A DNA stretch of 46,708 nucleotides from Calditrichota bacterium. GTDB lineage: Bacteria > Calditrichota > Calditrichia > Calditrichales > Calditrichaceae. Shown piece by piece: positions 8,436 to 16,572 of this stretch (the first letter of the stretch is position 1; each line of letters opens with the position of its first letter). The stretch is from assembly GCA_024278755.1 (NCBI GenBank), contig JAJRSO010000034.1:1-46708 (forward strand), written 5' to 3'. Under the pieces are notes generated by a model that worked only from the letters and a program-made list of their open reading frames with translations, was not told the DNA's origin and did not search any database. The translations under genes and the position numbers were made by a program.

Positions 8436-9536
8436 ATGATCACGCCTACGATGAATAAAATGAACCTGCTCAAAAGACTTCCCAAAGCCCGCGGATTTTA
8501 CCGCAGGCAAACGGGGACGACGCCCTTACCCGTTAACCTGACGCTGAGTCTGCTCTATTCCTGTAATTCCCGTTGTCAGACCTGCAATGTCTATGAAAAG
8601 AGAGTCTCCAATTTTACGGTGGATGAATACGATAAGACGCTTGCCAGTCTCGGTACGGCGCCCTATTGGTTTACTCTAAGCGGCGGGGAACCGTTTTTAC
8701 GCAAAGATATTGTGGACATTTGCCGGGTGGTTTACGAACGATCCAAACCGGGCATCATCAATATTCCCACCAATGGCAGTTTGTTCCGTGTGATTCCCGA
8801 ACGGGTGGAGCAAATCATTCGTCAGAGTCCGGGCGCCGAAATAATTATTAATCTTTCTCTGGATGAAATAGGCAAAGAGCACGATAAAATTCGCGGCTTT
8901 CCCGGGAACTGGCAGCGGGCGATGGAAACCTATAAAGCGCTGAATGAGCTGCGTTCTTATCCGAATTTTACGTTGGGCATTCATACGGTTATTTCAAAAT
9001 TTAATGTACAGCGTTTTCCCGAAATTTATAAAGAGCTGATCAAACTCAATCCCGATTCGTATATTACGGAAATAGCCGAAGAGCGTGTGGAACTGGGAAC
9101 TATCGGTACGGGAATTACGCCGGAATTAGGGCAATATGGCAAGGCGGTTGATTTTTTGTCGGAAGAAATAAAAAAGAATAAGGCCAGCGGAATGGCAAAA
9201 ATATCCCGCGCCTTTCGTCTGGAATACTATGAAATGGTCAAACAGTTTTTAGCGCGTCCCGAGCAGATTATTCCTTGCTACGCGGGTGTCGTTTCTGCCC
9301 AGATTGCACCGGACGGCCATGTTTGGCCCTGCTGCATACGGGCGGATTCGATGGGCAATCTGCGCGAACATGACTATGATTTTAACGCGGTTTGGAATAG
9401 CGCCAAAGCGGCTGAAATCCGGCGTAGTATAAAAAAGAAAGAGTGCGCCTGCCCCTTGGCCAATGCCGGATACACCAATATGCTGTTGCACCCTAAATCG
9501 ATGGCTAAGATTTCGCTGCATTTACTGGGTGTGTAA
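8436..9536 (+). CDS. Radical SAM protein with SPASM-like C-terminus
   Basis: A 366-residue radical SAM enzyme. Cys43, Cys47 and Cys50 form the CX3CX2C cluster (CNSRCQTC) that binds the 4Fe-4S centre and cleaves S-adenosylmethionine. The SAM-binding GGEPFL motif follows. The C-terminal part has further cysteines (PCYAG, WPCCIRAD, CACP) in the pattern of a SPASM/twitch auxiliary-cluster domain, common in enzymes that modify peptides or in sugar/lipid maturases. Three candidate starts exist (8436, 8451, 8460); none has a strong ribosome site, and the first is kept. It sits 11 bp after a GGR-family flavoprotein, suggesting a joint pathway. No small precursor-peptide gene was seen next to it. The substrate is unknown. 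Confidence 0.83.
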   Translation: MITPTMNKMNLLKRLPKARGFYRRQTGTTPLPVNLTLSLLYSCNSRCQTCNVYEKRVSNFTVDEYDKTLASLGTAPYWFTLSGGEPFLRKDIVDICRVVYERSKPGIINIPTNGSLFRVIPERVEQIIRQSPGAEIIINLSLDEIGKEHDKIRGFPGNWQRAMETYKALNELRSYPNFTLGIHTVISKFNVQRFPEIYKELIKLNPDSYITEIAEERVELGTIGTGITPELGQYGKAVDFLSEEIKKNKASGMAKISRAFRLEYYEMVKQFLARPEQIIPCYAGVVSAQIAPDGHVWPCCIRADSMGNLREHDYDFNAVWNSAKAAEIRRSIKKKECACPLANAGYTNMLLHPKSMAKISLHLLGV

Positions 9537-9597
9537 GATTTTTACATAGAAACACAGATGCCCTTATTCAAATCCTTATAATTCGCCATTTTGTTCT

Positions 9598-9612
9598 TGG
9601 CATATATTTTGC
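9598..9612 (+). promoter_or_regulatory. Possible sigma-54 (-24/-12) promoter of the PorV-like operon
   Basis: TTGGCATATATTTTGCGC contains GG and GC separated by exactly ten bases, matching the -24/-12 pattern (TGGCAC-N5-TTGC). It lies 31 bp before the ATG at 9644, a sensible spacing. No enhancer-binding activator gene is in the window. This is a sequence match only. Confidence 0.4.
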
Positions 9613-9643
9613 GCTTGGAGCGGGAAAGAGGAATGGATTCTGA

Positions 9644-10870
9644 ATGATTCTGAAATTTAAAATAAGTCTGCTCATTTTAATCTTTGCAAGCGTAGTTGGT
9701 GCACAGCAGCCCGCATCAAATGCCGGAACAGCCGGGGGACAGTTTTTGCGGATGGATTTAAATCCGCGCAGTTCGGCGCTTTCCGGCGCTTTTACCGCGA
9801 TTGGCGGCGATCAAAACGCCCTGTTTTTTAATCCGGCCGGCTTGGCGGAACTTTCGAACGGCTCCTTAAGTTTGAACCATACCCAATGGTACGAAGATAT
9901 CCGTATGGATAATGTACTGCTCGGTTATAATTTTGATCGGAAATTCGGCGCGGCAATCAGCGCCTCCTATTTATGGATGCCGCCGATTCAGGGCAAAGAT
10001 GCATACGGAGCAAATACCTCAAAACTCACGGTTTCCAGCAGCATCCTGCATTTGGGCTTCGGATATAAAGTGCATCCCAGTTTGTTTATCGGACTCGGGA
10101 TTAAATACTTTCAGGATAATCTGGCTGGATTTACGGCCGACGGTTATGCGTTTGACGCCGGTCTTTTTATCCATCTTTTTATTCCTGGTTTGTCTTTTGG
10201 CGCCGCGGTACAAAATACAGGCGGGAAAATTCAATACGATAAAGTTCGTGAACGGATACCTTTTTCCTATCGTTCGGGATTGGCCTATAAAATACCCGGC
10301 GTCGGGCTGCGCTTTGCGGTAGATGTTATTAAAGGGATTGATACAGACCTGCAATTTGCCGCTGGTGCGGAATATATTTTTAAGCGTTCTTTTTTCCTGC
10401 GTCTTGGTAACCGTTTTACCAACAGTCAGAATATACTGCCGTCGTACGGCGCCGGTTTTAAAATTGCCGGAAAATATATTTTTGAATATACTTTTCTCGC
10501 CCATGAGCAACTGGGCTATACGCATCGCGCCGGATTCACTCTGACTTTTAATACGCCGGCCTCGCAAAAATATCGTTATTCTACCGTGCAAAAGAGCGTC
10601 CGACTTTCTCCTCCCCGTATGGTTACTACGGCGATAACCTCTTCCAGTTTAATTGTAAAATGGGATAAAGTGTTCGGCGCGCGTTATAATGTATATGCCC
10701 GGATTTCCAGAAAAGAAAAGTGGAAAAAATTAAATCGTCATCCTTTATATTCGGCCAGTATGGAGTTTAAAAAACCTAAGCACAGTGCCATGATTTATAT
10801 TGTTGTTACCAGTATTGTTAACGGAAAAGAAAGTTCCCATTCAAAAGAGGCCACCATTGAAATTCGTTAG
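9644..10870 (+). CDS. PorV/PorQ-like outer-membrane protein with C-terminal fibronectin-like module
   Basis: A 408-residue predicted outer-membrane beta-barrel. It has a signal peptide (about residues 1-20, ending VVGAQ) followed by the family signature FLRMDLNPRSSALSGAFTAIGGD and FFNPAGLAEL, characteristic of the PorV/PorQ (UPF0164-like) family. In T9SS organisms PorV collects cargo by its sorting tail at the outer membrane. Residues about 50-310 alternate in barrel fashion. About residues 320-408 add a fibronectin type III-like module (SPPRMVTTAITSSSLIVKWDK). The gene overlaps the start of a giant T9SS cargo by 14 bp, so it may be that cargo's dedicated partner. The SUF/PorV assignment is good; the specific role is inference. 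Confidence 0.8.
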   Translation: MILKFKISLLILIFASVVGAQQPASNAGTAGGQFLRMDLNPRSSALSGAFTAIGGDQNALFFNPAGLAELSNGSLSLNHTQWYEDIRMDNVLLGYNFDRKFGAAISASYLWMPPIQGKDAYGANTSKLTVSSSILHLGFGYKVHPSLFIGLGIKYFQDNLAGFTADGYAFDAGLFIHLFIPGLSFGAAVQNTGGKIQYDKVRERIPFSYRSGLAYKIPGVGLRFAVDVIKGIDTDLQFAAGAEYIFKRSFFLRLGNRFTNSQNILPSYGAGFKIAGKYIFEYTFLAHEQLGYTHRAGFTLTFNTPASQKYRYSTVQKSVRLSPPRMVTTAITSSSLIVKWDKVFGARYNVYARISRKEKWKKLNRHPLYSASMEFKKPKHSAMIYIVVTSIVNGKESSHSKEATIEIR

Positions 10871-13721
10871 CGAACGACTAATAAAAGCGTTACCTGCGCT
10901 ACTGATTGCTGTGCAAATAGTGGCGGCACAAACAAATGCTCTACAGCTTGAGTGGGACGCCAATCCCGAAACCGATATGTATCAATACCGGATTTATAAA
11001 GGCACCGCTCCGCATCCGGAATCAATGATAAACAGCGTTAATCATCCGACAACTTCCTATAATGACCAACAGGCGGATAAGGGGGTGTTGTATTATTACA
11101 GAATCCGGGCGGTCGACTTTTCATTGAATCTTAGCGAATATTCCGATGAGCTTTCGGCAGCGATTCCAAAAATAAGCAATTTTCCCGCGAATGATGTTTT
11201 ACCGGCCGACACGACGGTTGTTCTGCAATTAGATGATTACGTATATGATCCCGATCATGCGGACGATCAGCTTATCTGGGCGGTATCCGGTAACAACCGC
11301 TTGCAGGTTGCCATTAATGCATCCACACATGTTGCGACTATTTCCACTCCAACAGGCTGGAATTCACAGGAGACGCTGGTGTTTACAAGCACCGATCCGG
11401 ACCGGCTGTCGGATGCCGTTTCCTACCATATCACTTCGCCCGCGGTTATGGAATCCGCGCCGCAGTTTAGCGCCGTTCCGGAACAGGTGACGAACGAAGA
11501 TACCTCCTTCGAACTAAATCTACTTGACTATGTAATCGATAACGATTCACAGGACAGCGATTTAACCTTTAGCGCCGAAGCGGGCGCACATCTGAGTACA
11601 TCACTCAACGGCGCTGTGTTAACGATTACGCCCGAAACGAACTATTTCGGCAGCAGCGGCGTTCAGGTCACCGTTACGGACGAAACGGGTTTAAGCGATC
11701 AAACCTGGATCGATGTGCGGGTAAAGGCGGTCAATGACGCGCCTGTTATTTTGGCTCTGCCCGAAGAGACTATGCCGCAGGATTCGTTGATTGTCGTTGA
11801 TCTTTCGCAGCGTGCAGATGATATTGACGATGCCAATACCTCGTTAAGCTGGACGTTTGGAAACTATTCCCATGTAAATCTTTCGTACAATGATAATTCT
11901 AAACTGCTTACCATTTCCAGCGGCACGGACTGGTCGGGTTTCGAATATATTCAGGCCACGGTAAGCGATCCTTCCGGAGCGAGTAGTATGGATACGCTGC
12001 TGGTTCGGGTTACCGACACCTCGTTTCCGCCTGAAATCTCCAATTTCCCCGAAGTTCAGTTTAATGAAGACGGTTCGGCGCTTTTGCATTTGAATACTTA
12101 TGTCTCTGATAAGGATACGCCGGATGAAAACTTATTTTGGCAGGCGACGGGGAACAGACATACTTCCGTTTCCATAGATCATAATCTGAATACGGCGGCA
12201 TTTAATGCGGAAGCCGATTGGTTTGGCCATGAACAAATTACCATGACCGTTAGCGATCCGGATCAGAACAGCAGCAGTGTACTCGTTACGGTTAAAGTGG
12301 CCGCAGTGAATGATCCTCCAAAGATTTCCGCGTTGCCCAATATAGATTTATCCGAAAACAAAATACGGGTTTTGGCGCTTAACCAATATGTAAACGATGT
12401 GGACGACAATGTGGCTGATTTAAGTTGGAGTTCGACGGGGAACCGGGATGTACAGGTCAGTATTTCCGAAGCGAATGAAGCCACTATTTCTGCTGCGGAC
12501 GGTTGGGAAGGTCTGGAAGAAATTCGATTTATTACACAGGACAATGCGTCCGGACGCGATACCAGCAGTCTGTCTGTATTCAGCCAGGACCCGGCAAAAG
12601 CGCCGCAGATTTCCGGTATTCAAGATTTGGAAATGCTGGAAGATGCTTCGGGACAGATTGATATGCAGCAGCATGTGAGCGATCCCGATAATTCCATTGA
12701 TGAATTGAATTTGAGTTTTTCCGGGAATGAACATCTGCAATTATCGTATAATCAGGAAACCTATATACTAGTAATCACTCCGGAAGCCGATTGGAATGGT
12801 ACCGGGAACGTATTTATTAAGGTAGAAGACCCGGGAAAACGCGTCGCCTTTGATACGTTAAATGTGGTTGTCGATGCCGTAAACGATGCACCGCAAATTT
12901 CACAAATTCCGGCGCAGGTAATTACGGGCAGCCAGGCCTATACTTTGGACCTGAAAAATTATATCAGTGAACCGGATGGGTATTCCGACCTAAGTACCGT
13001 GGAACTGCTGGGCGGAGGAAACAGTTTTATTGGCTGGTATCTGGATCGAGATAATTTACTGGTAACCTTTTTTACCCCCGCTGACTATACCGGACACGAG
13101 ACGTATTTTCTGAGAATCGCGGATTACGCCGGCTTGCAGGCCGCCGTTGCTTTCACGGTTCAGGTATTTCGGGACAATGTAACCGGAGCGGCTTCCGTAG
13201 CCTATTTTGGAAGTGAAACGGAAGTGCGAATCGAATGGCAATCCTTTACACGGTCAATTGACTATATCGAATTTGGAGTAAACGCATCGTATGGCCGGGA
13301 AACGGAAATCGATGCGGACTTTGGGTGGGAGCACAGCGCGCTGTTACGAGAATTGGAAGAAAATACCACATACCACTATCGAATTGTTTCTAAAAATGAA
13401 AATGAAAAGCTGAGTTTTTCACCGGATTCTACCTTTACCACCGGCAGCGCTTCCGATAAAGTAAATGTTTTCCCGATTCCTTATCGAAGCGCCCAAAGCA
13501 GCGCCGGAATTCAATTTACCAATATCCCGGAAAACGGGCAGGTCTTAATTTATACGCTAAGCGGTGATCTGCTTTATAAACAAAATTATAACGGAACCTA
13601 TACCTGGTGGAACGTTAAAAATCAGGCAGGAAAACGGGTAGCTTCCGGTATTTATTTATATGTCATAAGAAATAATGCGCATAAAAAGAAATCTTCGGGC
13701 AAACTTATCGTCATAAATTAA
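10857..13721 (+). CDS. Large secreted cadherin/Ig-repeat protein with T9SS sorting tail
   Basis: A 954-residue surface protein. The start is set at TTG 10857, inside the end of the PorV-like gene. AAAAGAGG sits seven bases upstream, and the resulting N-terminus (KFVSERLIKALPALLIAV..AAQ) is a good signal peptide; longer readings in this frame lie in the preceding gene and lack one. A fibronectin III domain comes first (LEWDANPETDMYQYRIYKG). About six tandem cadherin/Ig-like repeats follow, each of ~95-100 residues, with repeated NDAP/NDPP and DYV..D signatures. A second fibronectin-like domain (IEFGVNASYGRETE..TTYHYRI) and a FlgD-like T9SS tail (VFPIPYR..GIYLYVI..KLIVIN) complete it. A likely role is adhesion or surface-layer structure. 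Confidence 0.83.
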   Translation: MKFVSERLIKALPALLIAVQIVAAQTNALQLEWDANPETDMYQYRIYKGTAPHPESMINSVNHPTTSYNDQQADKGVLYYYRIRAVDFSLNLSEYSDELSAAIPKISNFPANDVLPADTTVVLQLDDYVYDPDHADDQLIWAVSGNNRLQVAINASTHVATISTPTGWNSQETLVFTSTDPDRLSDAVSYHITSPAVMESAPQFSAVPEQVTNEDTSFELNLLDYVIDNDSQDSDLTFSAEAGAHLSTSLNGAVLTITPETNYFGSSGVQVTVTDETGLSDQTWIDVRVKAVNDAPVILALPEETMPQDSLIVVDLSQRADDIDDANTSLSWTFGNYSHVNLSYNDNSKLLTISSGTDWSGFEYIQATVSDPSGASSMDTLLVRVTDTSFPPEISNFPEVQFNEDGSALLHLNTYVSDKDTPDENLFWQATGNRHTSVSIDHNLNTAAFNAEADWFGHEQITMTVSDPDQNSSSVLVTVKVAAVNDPPKISALPNIDLSENKIRVLALNQYVNDVDDNVADLSWSSTGNRDVQVSISEANEATISAADGWEGLEEIRFITQDNASGRDTSSLSVFSQDPAKAPQISGIQDLEMLEDASGQIDMQQHVSDPDNSIDELNLSFSGNEHLQLSYNQETYILVITPEADWNGTGNVFIKVEDPGKRVAFDTLNVVVDAVNDAPQISQIPAQVITGSQAYTLDLKNYISEPDGYSDLSTVELLGGGNSFIGWYLDRDNLLVTFFTPADYTGHETYFLRIADYAGLQAAVAFTVQVFRDNVTGAASVAYFGSETEVRIEWQSFTRSIDYIEFGVNASYGRETEIDADFGWEHSALLRELEENTTYHYRIVSKNENEKLSFSPDSTFTTGSASDKVNVFPIPYRSAQSSAGIQFTNIPENGQVLIYTLSGDLLYKQNYNGTYTWWNVKNQAGKRVASGIYLYVIRNNAHKKKSSGKLIVIN

Positions 13722-13817
13722 AAATATTCATAAAAAACAGTTACATTTGTCACAATCGGACGCTTATAAACTTTTTATACTTCTTTCCCTATAGAAATAT
13801 TTAATAAACGGAAAGCG

Positions 13818-14546
13818 ATGTATAAAAGTATAATTGTCAGCGACGACCCGCAGGTTACAACAGAATGCAACGGTTTAATATCGGAAATCGGGAATATCCG
13901 TTTAAAAAATTTAAGTAAAATCGATGAGCTGGAACGGATAGAAAACGACTACAATCATCTGTTTATTCTGATAAATGATTTTACCGGAATCAGCGCAAAG
14001 AAAGTACGTATGTTACGGAATTATTTTCCAACCGTCCCGTTTATTCTTTACTATCGTTCGTTTTTTACAAGTTCACTGGAAAGTATTAGTGATTTATCCG
14101 ATATTCATGTAATTATCGGTGAAAACCGTCTGGAAAAGTTAAGAGAGACGTTGATTCGGATAAAAGATTCGCACTGGCGCCGCCTGCCGCTAAACGATTT
14201 TCATATTGACAGGGAAAGTCTCTCACCAAGAATTCAGAACGCCATCCTTTTTATTGAAGAGAATAAACTGGATCGCTGTACTTTGGTGAATCTTTCAAAA
14301 CATGTAGGTCTTAGCGCCGGTTATTTCAGTCAGGAATTTAAACGAGAAACGGGCTATTCTTTCCGTTCTTTTATCCAGCGTGTTCTCGTTTATTATGAAG
14401 AGGAAATATTTCCGAAACTAAACCTGTCGGCAGTTAATATGGCCCGTTTGTTAGGGTATAGCGAATTATCCAGTTTTAGCCGATCTTTTAAAAAGAGACA
14501 AGGCGTTTCTCCCGCGGTATTTAGAAAAAAATTTAAAGTTAATTAA
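13818..14546 (+). CDS. AraC-family regulator with degenerate receiver-like N-terminus
   Basis: A 242-residue transcription regulator. Residues about 140-242 form an AraC/XylS double helix-turn-helix, with the second-helix signature MARLLGYSELSSFSRSFKKRQGVSPAVFRKKF. Residues 1-125 have the alternating strand/helix pattern of a response-regulator receiver (IIVSDDPQ at the N-terminus, FILIND at the third strand), but the usual Thr/Ser and Lys of the active site are not recognisable, so phosphorylation is doubtful. It stands alone 96 bp after the cadherin-repeat gene, before the deacetylase gene. Control of the neighbouring surface genes is plausible but not shown. Confidence 0.78.
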   Translation: MYKSIIVSDDPQVTTECNGLISEIGNIRLKNLSKIDELERIENDYNHLFILINDFTGISAKKVRMLRNYFPTVPFILYYRSFFTSSLESISDLSDIHVIIGENRLEKLRETLIRIKDSHWRRLPLNDFHIDRESLSPRIQNAILFIEENKLDRCTLVNLSKHVGLSAGYFSQEFKRETGYSFRSFIQRVLVYYEEEIFPKLNLSAVNMARLLGYSELSSFSRSFKKRQGVSPAVFRKKFKVN

Positions 14547-14576
14547 GTTCTGCATATTTAATCCGTTTGTATATTC

Positions 14577-15428
14577 ATGAAAAATATCCTTTCCATAGAT
14601 GTGGAAGAATGGTTCCACCCCGAAGCGGTACAACATCTTTTCCCCCCGGATTCCTGGGATGAACGGGAACCGCGCGTAGAGCGGAATGTTGAAAAACTAC
14701 TTGAATTGTTTGATTCTAAAAAGACAAAAGCTACATTTTTTGTGTTGGGATGGACGGTTCGCAAATATCCGCAGCTGATTAAAAGAATGGCCGAGGCGGG
14801 ACATGAAGTGGCTTCTCACGGCAACAGCCACCGCATGGTTACAAAGCTAACCCCCGATGAATTTAGGGAAGATTTAGCCGAATCCATTGCTGCCATTCAG
14901 GAGATTACCGGAAAAAAAGTATTAGGGTTTCGGGCGCCTACTTTTTCTATCGTTAAGGAAACGCGGTGGGCCTGGGAAATTATGCTGGAGCTGGGCCTTG
15001 CATACGATTCATCGGTCTATCCCATCTGGCACGATCGCTACGGCATTCCCGATGCGCCGCGTCATCCCTATATTGCTCTGGAAAAAGAGTCGCAAAAACT
15101 AATTGAATTCCCGATGCCCACTCTGAAAATCGGAAATAAAAACTTCCCATTTGGCGGCGGCGGATATTTACGTATATTCCCGCTGTGGTTCACAAAATAT
15201 GCCATTAAAAAATTTAACAAAGAGGGGTTGCCGGCCATTATTTATGCGCATCCCTGGGAGTTTGACCCGGAGCAGCCGCGATTGGAACTGGGTAAAGTTC
15301 AGACCTGGCGCCACTACTATAATATCAATACAAATCTGAATAAGCTGGATGTTTTGTTGGATCGCTTCGAATGGATGTCGTTTAAGGATTTTTTTGAGCA
15401 GGAAACGTTAGATAATTTTTTAATTTAA
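14577..15428 (+). CDS. Polysaccharide deacetylase, XrtA/PEP-CTERM-locus type
   Basis: A 283-residue carbohydrate esterase family 4 protein. Catalytic features are visible: the SIDVEEWFH motif with Asp8, the metal-binding pair His81 and His85 (SHGNSH), and GFRAPTFS with Arg119. The SIDVEEWFH opening and the C-terminal DUF3473-like part (YAHPWEFDPEQPR..LGKVQTWRHYYN) match the deacetylases of exosortase/EPS loci. It would remove N-acetyl groups from an exported polysaccharide. No signal peptide is seen. No exosortase is in the window, so the link to protein sorting is not supported here. The flippase ~13 kb upstream could belong to the same polysaccharide pathway. Confidence 0.87.
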   Translation: MKNILSIDVEEWFHPEAVQHLFPPDSWDEREPRVERNVEKLLELFDSKKTKATFFVLGWTVRKYPQLIKRMAEAGHEVASHGNSHRMVTKLTPDEFREDLAESIAAIQEITGKKVLGFRAPTFSIVKETRWAWEIMLELGLAYDSSVYPIWHDRYGIPDAPRHPYIALEKESQKLIEFPMPTLKIGNKNFPFGGGGYLRIFPLWFTKYAIKKFNKEGLPAIIYAHPWEFDPEQPRLELGKVQTWRHYYNINTNLNKLDVLLDRFEWMSFKDFFEQETLDNFLI

Positions 15429-15488
15429 AAGCTAAACATTTACCCGTACTTGTCCGATATTAAGAGGGGTTGAAAAATAGGAGCAGAT

Positions 15489-15965
15489 ATGTCAGAAATG
15501 CGTAAAATTCTCGTAGTCGATGATGAAGAAGATGTACGGGATACGTTATATAACGTTTTAAAAAGCTTAAACTACGAACCGTACACGGCTGCCAGCGGCG
15601 CGGAAGCGCTGGAAGTGATTAAAAATACGCCCATTGATGTGGTGCTTTCCGATTTGTATATGCCGGAAATGGACGGGATTGAGCTGCTTAAACGGATTCG
15701 CGCGGTTGACCCGAAGATGGTTTTTTTAATGATTACGGCACATCCCACGGTGGAAACTGCGGTAGAAGCCATTAAAAAGGGCGCGTATGATTATTTAACC
15801 AAACCGTTTCATATCGAAGAGGTGCGGCTAAAAATAAACCGGGCGCTGGAGAAAAAGGGCATGGCCCATTCCTTAAAAACGGCAAACGGCATCATCTGGG
15901 CGCTGCTTATCTCCATTCCTATCTGGCTTGTACTCGGTATTATTCTGGCCTCATTCTTAGACTAA
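15489..15965 (+). CDS. Response regulator receiver domain with C-terminal transmembrane anchor
   Basis: A 158-residue protein. Residues 1-120 are a complete CheY-like receiver: Asp11/Asp12, phospho-acceptor Asp55 (LSDLYMPEMDG), Thr83 and Lys105 (YLTKPF) are all present, so it should be phosphorylatable. There is no output domain. Instead residues about 134-156 form one hydrophobic segment (IIWALLISIPIWLVLGIILA), so the receiver would be tethered to the inner face of the membrane. AGGAG upstream is the likely ribosome site (AATAGGAGCAGATATG). No histidine kinase is adjacent. A terminator follows the stop. Confidence 0.85.
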   Translation: MSEMRKILVVDDEEDVRDTLYNVLKSLNYEPYTAASGAEALEVIKNTPIDVVLSDLYMPEMDGIELLKRIRAVDPKMVFLMITAHPTVETAVEAIKKGAYDYLTKPFHIEEVRLKINRALEKKGMAHSLKTANGIIWALLISIPIWLVLGIILASFLD

Positions 15966-15989
15966 TAATAAATTTTCTTTTTCCTTCTT

Positions 15990-16013
15990 AAGGCGCTTCG
16001 GCGCCTTTTTTTA
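15990..16013 (+). terminator. Rho-independent terminator after the receiver gene
   Basis: A seven-bp perfect stem AAGGCGC / GCGCCTT closed by a UUCG tetraloop (15997-16000), followed by a run of Ts. It lies 24 bp after the receiver stop codon. Confidence 0.92.
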
Positions 16014-16092
16014 TTTTAGCGCTTCCGTTTGATGTATCTTGTTCGCTTAAAAAAAATACTTGTAAAATTGTGCCAAAGGAAGCAGATTATTT

Positions 16093-16127
16093 CAATAACC
16101 AATAACCAATAACCAATAACCAATAAC
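16093..16127. repeat. Heptanucleotide tandem repeat (CAATAAC)x5
   Basis: Five perfect, uninterrupted copies of CAATAAC lie directly upstream of the YjbQ-family gene, 25 bp before its ATG. The unit has no coding sense in this position. Copy number could vary by slippage and change leader spacing. Confidence 0.95.
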
Positions 16128-16152
16128 CAGCGATTAAACTGTGGGAGACGAT

Positions 16153-16572
16153 ATGAAAATTCAGAGTGCTCAGGTTGAAATCCGAACCAAAGGTTTTACG
16201 GATATCATTAACATCACCAATGAGGTGCATCATTTTATTTCGAAAAATGATTGCCATGAAGGGCAATTACTGGTTTTTATAGATGGTTCCACGGCCTCGG
16301 TCAGTTCCATCGAATATGAACCGGGACTTTTGCGGGATCTGCCGGAGTTACTGGAAAAATATATTCCAATGGATAACCGCTACCATCATGATGATACCTG
16401 GCACGACGGCAACGGCTATGCCCACCTGCGTTCTACTTTAATCGGAACCTCGATGACCATTCCGGTGCTAAACGGCAGAGTGATGCTGGGTACCTGGCAG
16501 CAAATTATTTTAATTGATTTTGACAACAAACCGCGCCGGCGTAATGTAGTTTTACAGTTTACCGGAAATTAA
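16153..16572 (+). CDS. YjbQ family protein (secondary thiamine-phosphate synthase-like, UPF0047)
   Basis: A 139-residue protein of the YjbQ/UPF0047 family. The conserved core RYHHDDTWHDGNGYAHLRSTL, then IGTSMTIPVLNGRVMLGTWQQIILIDFD and the final RRRN are diagnostic. The usual HTTA motif reads GSTA (residues about 45-48), a known-looking variant, so activity may differ from the weak thiamine-phosphate synthase activity reported for the family. The ATG at 16153 is preferred over GTG 16141 because GGGAG lies five bases before it. Its 3' end overlaps the convergent cmoB by 14 bp. The cellular role of the family is not settled. Confidence 0.85.
   Translation: MKIQSAQVEIRTKGFTDIINITNEVHHFISKNDCHEGQLLVFIDGSTASVSSIEYEPGLLRDLPELLEKYIPMDNRYHHDDTWHDGNGYAHLRSTLIGTSMTIPVLNGRVMLGTWQQIILIDFDNKPRRRNVVLQFTGN

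Noticed and set aside
10019-10591. 190-codon open frame antisense to the PorV-like gene
   Set aside because: Lies wholly opposite a well-supported barrel gene; long antisense frames are a by-product of its codon use.
10800-10856. Extension of the cadherin-repeat protein into the PorV-like gene
   Set aside because: These codons are the end of the PorV-like gene read in another frame; TTG 10857 has AAGAGG and yields a signal peptide.
16093-16127. Direct repeats as a possible CRISPR array
   Set aside because: Units are seven bases with no spacers; a simple microsatellite.
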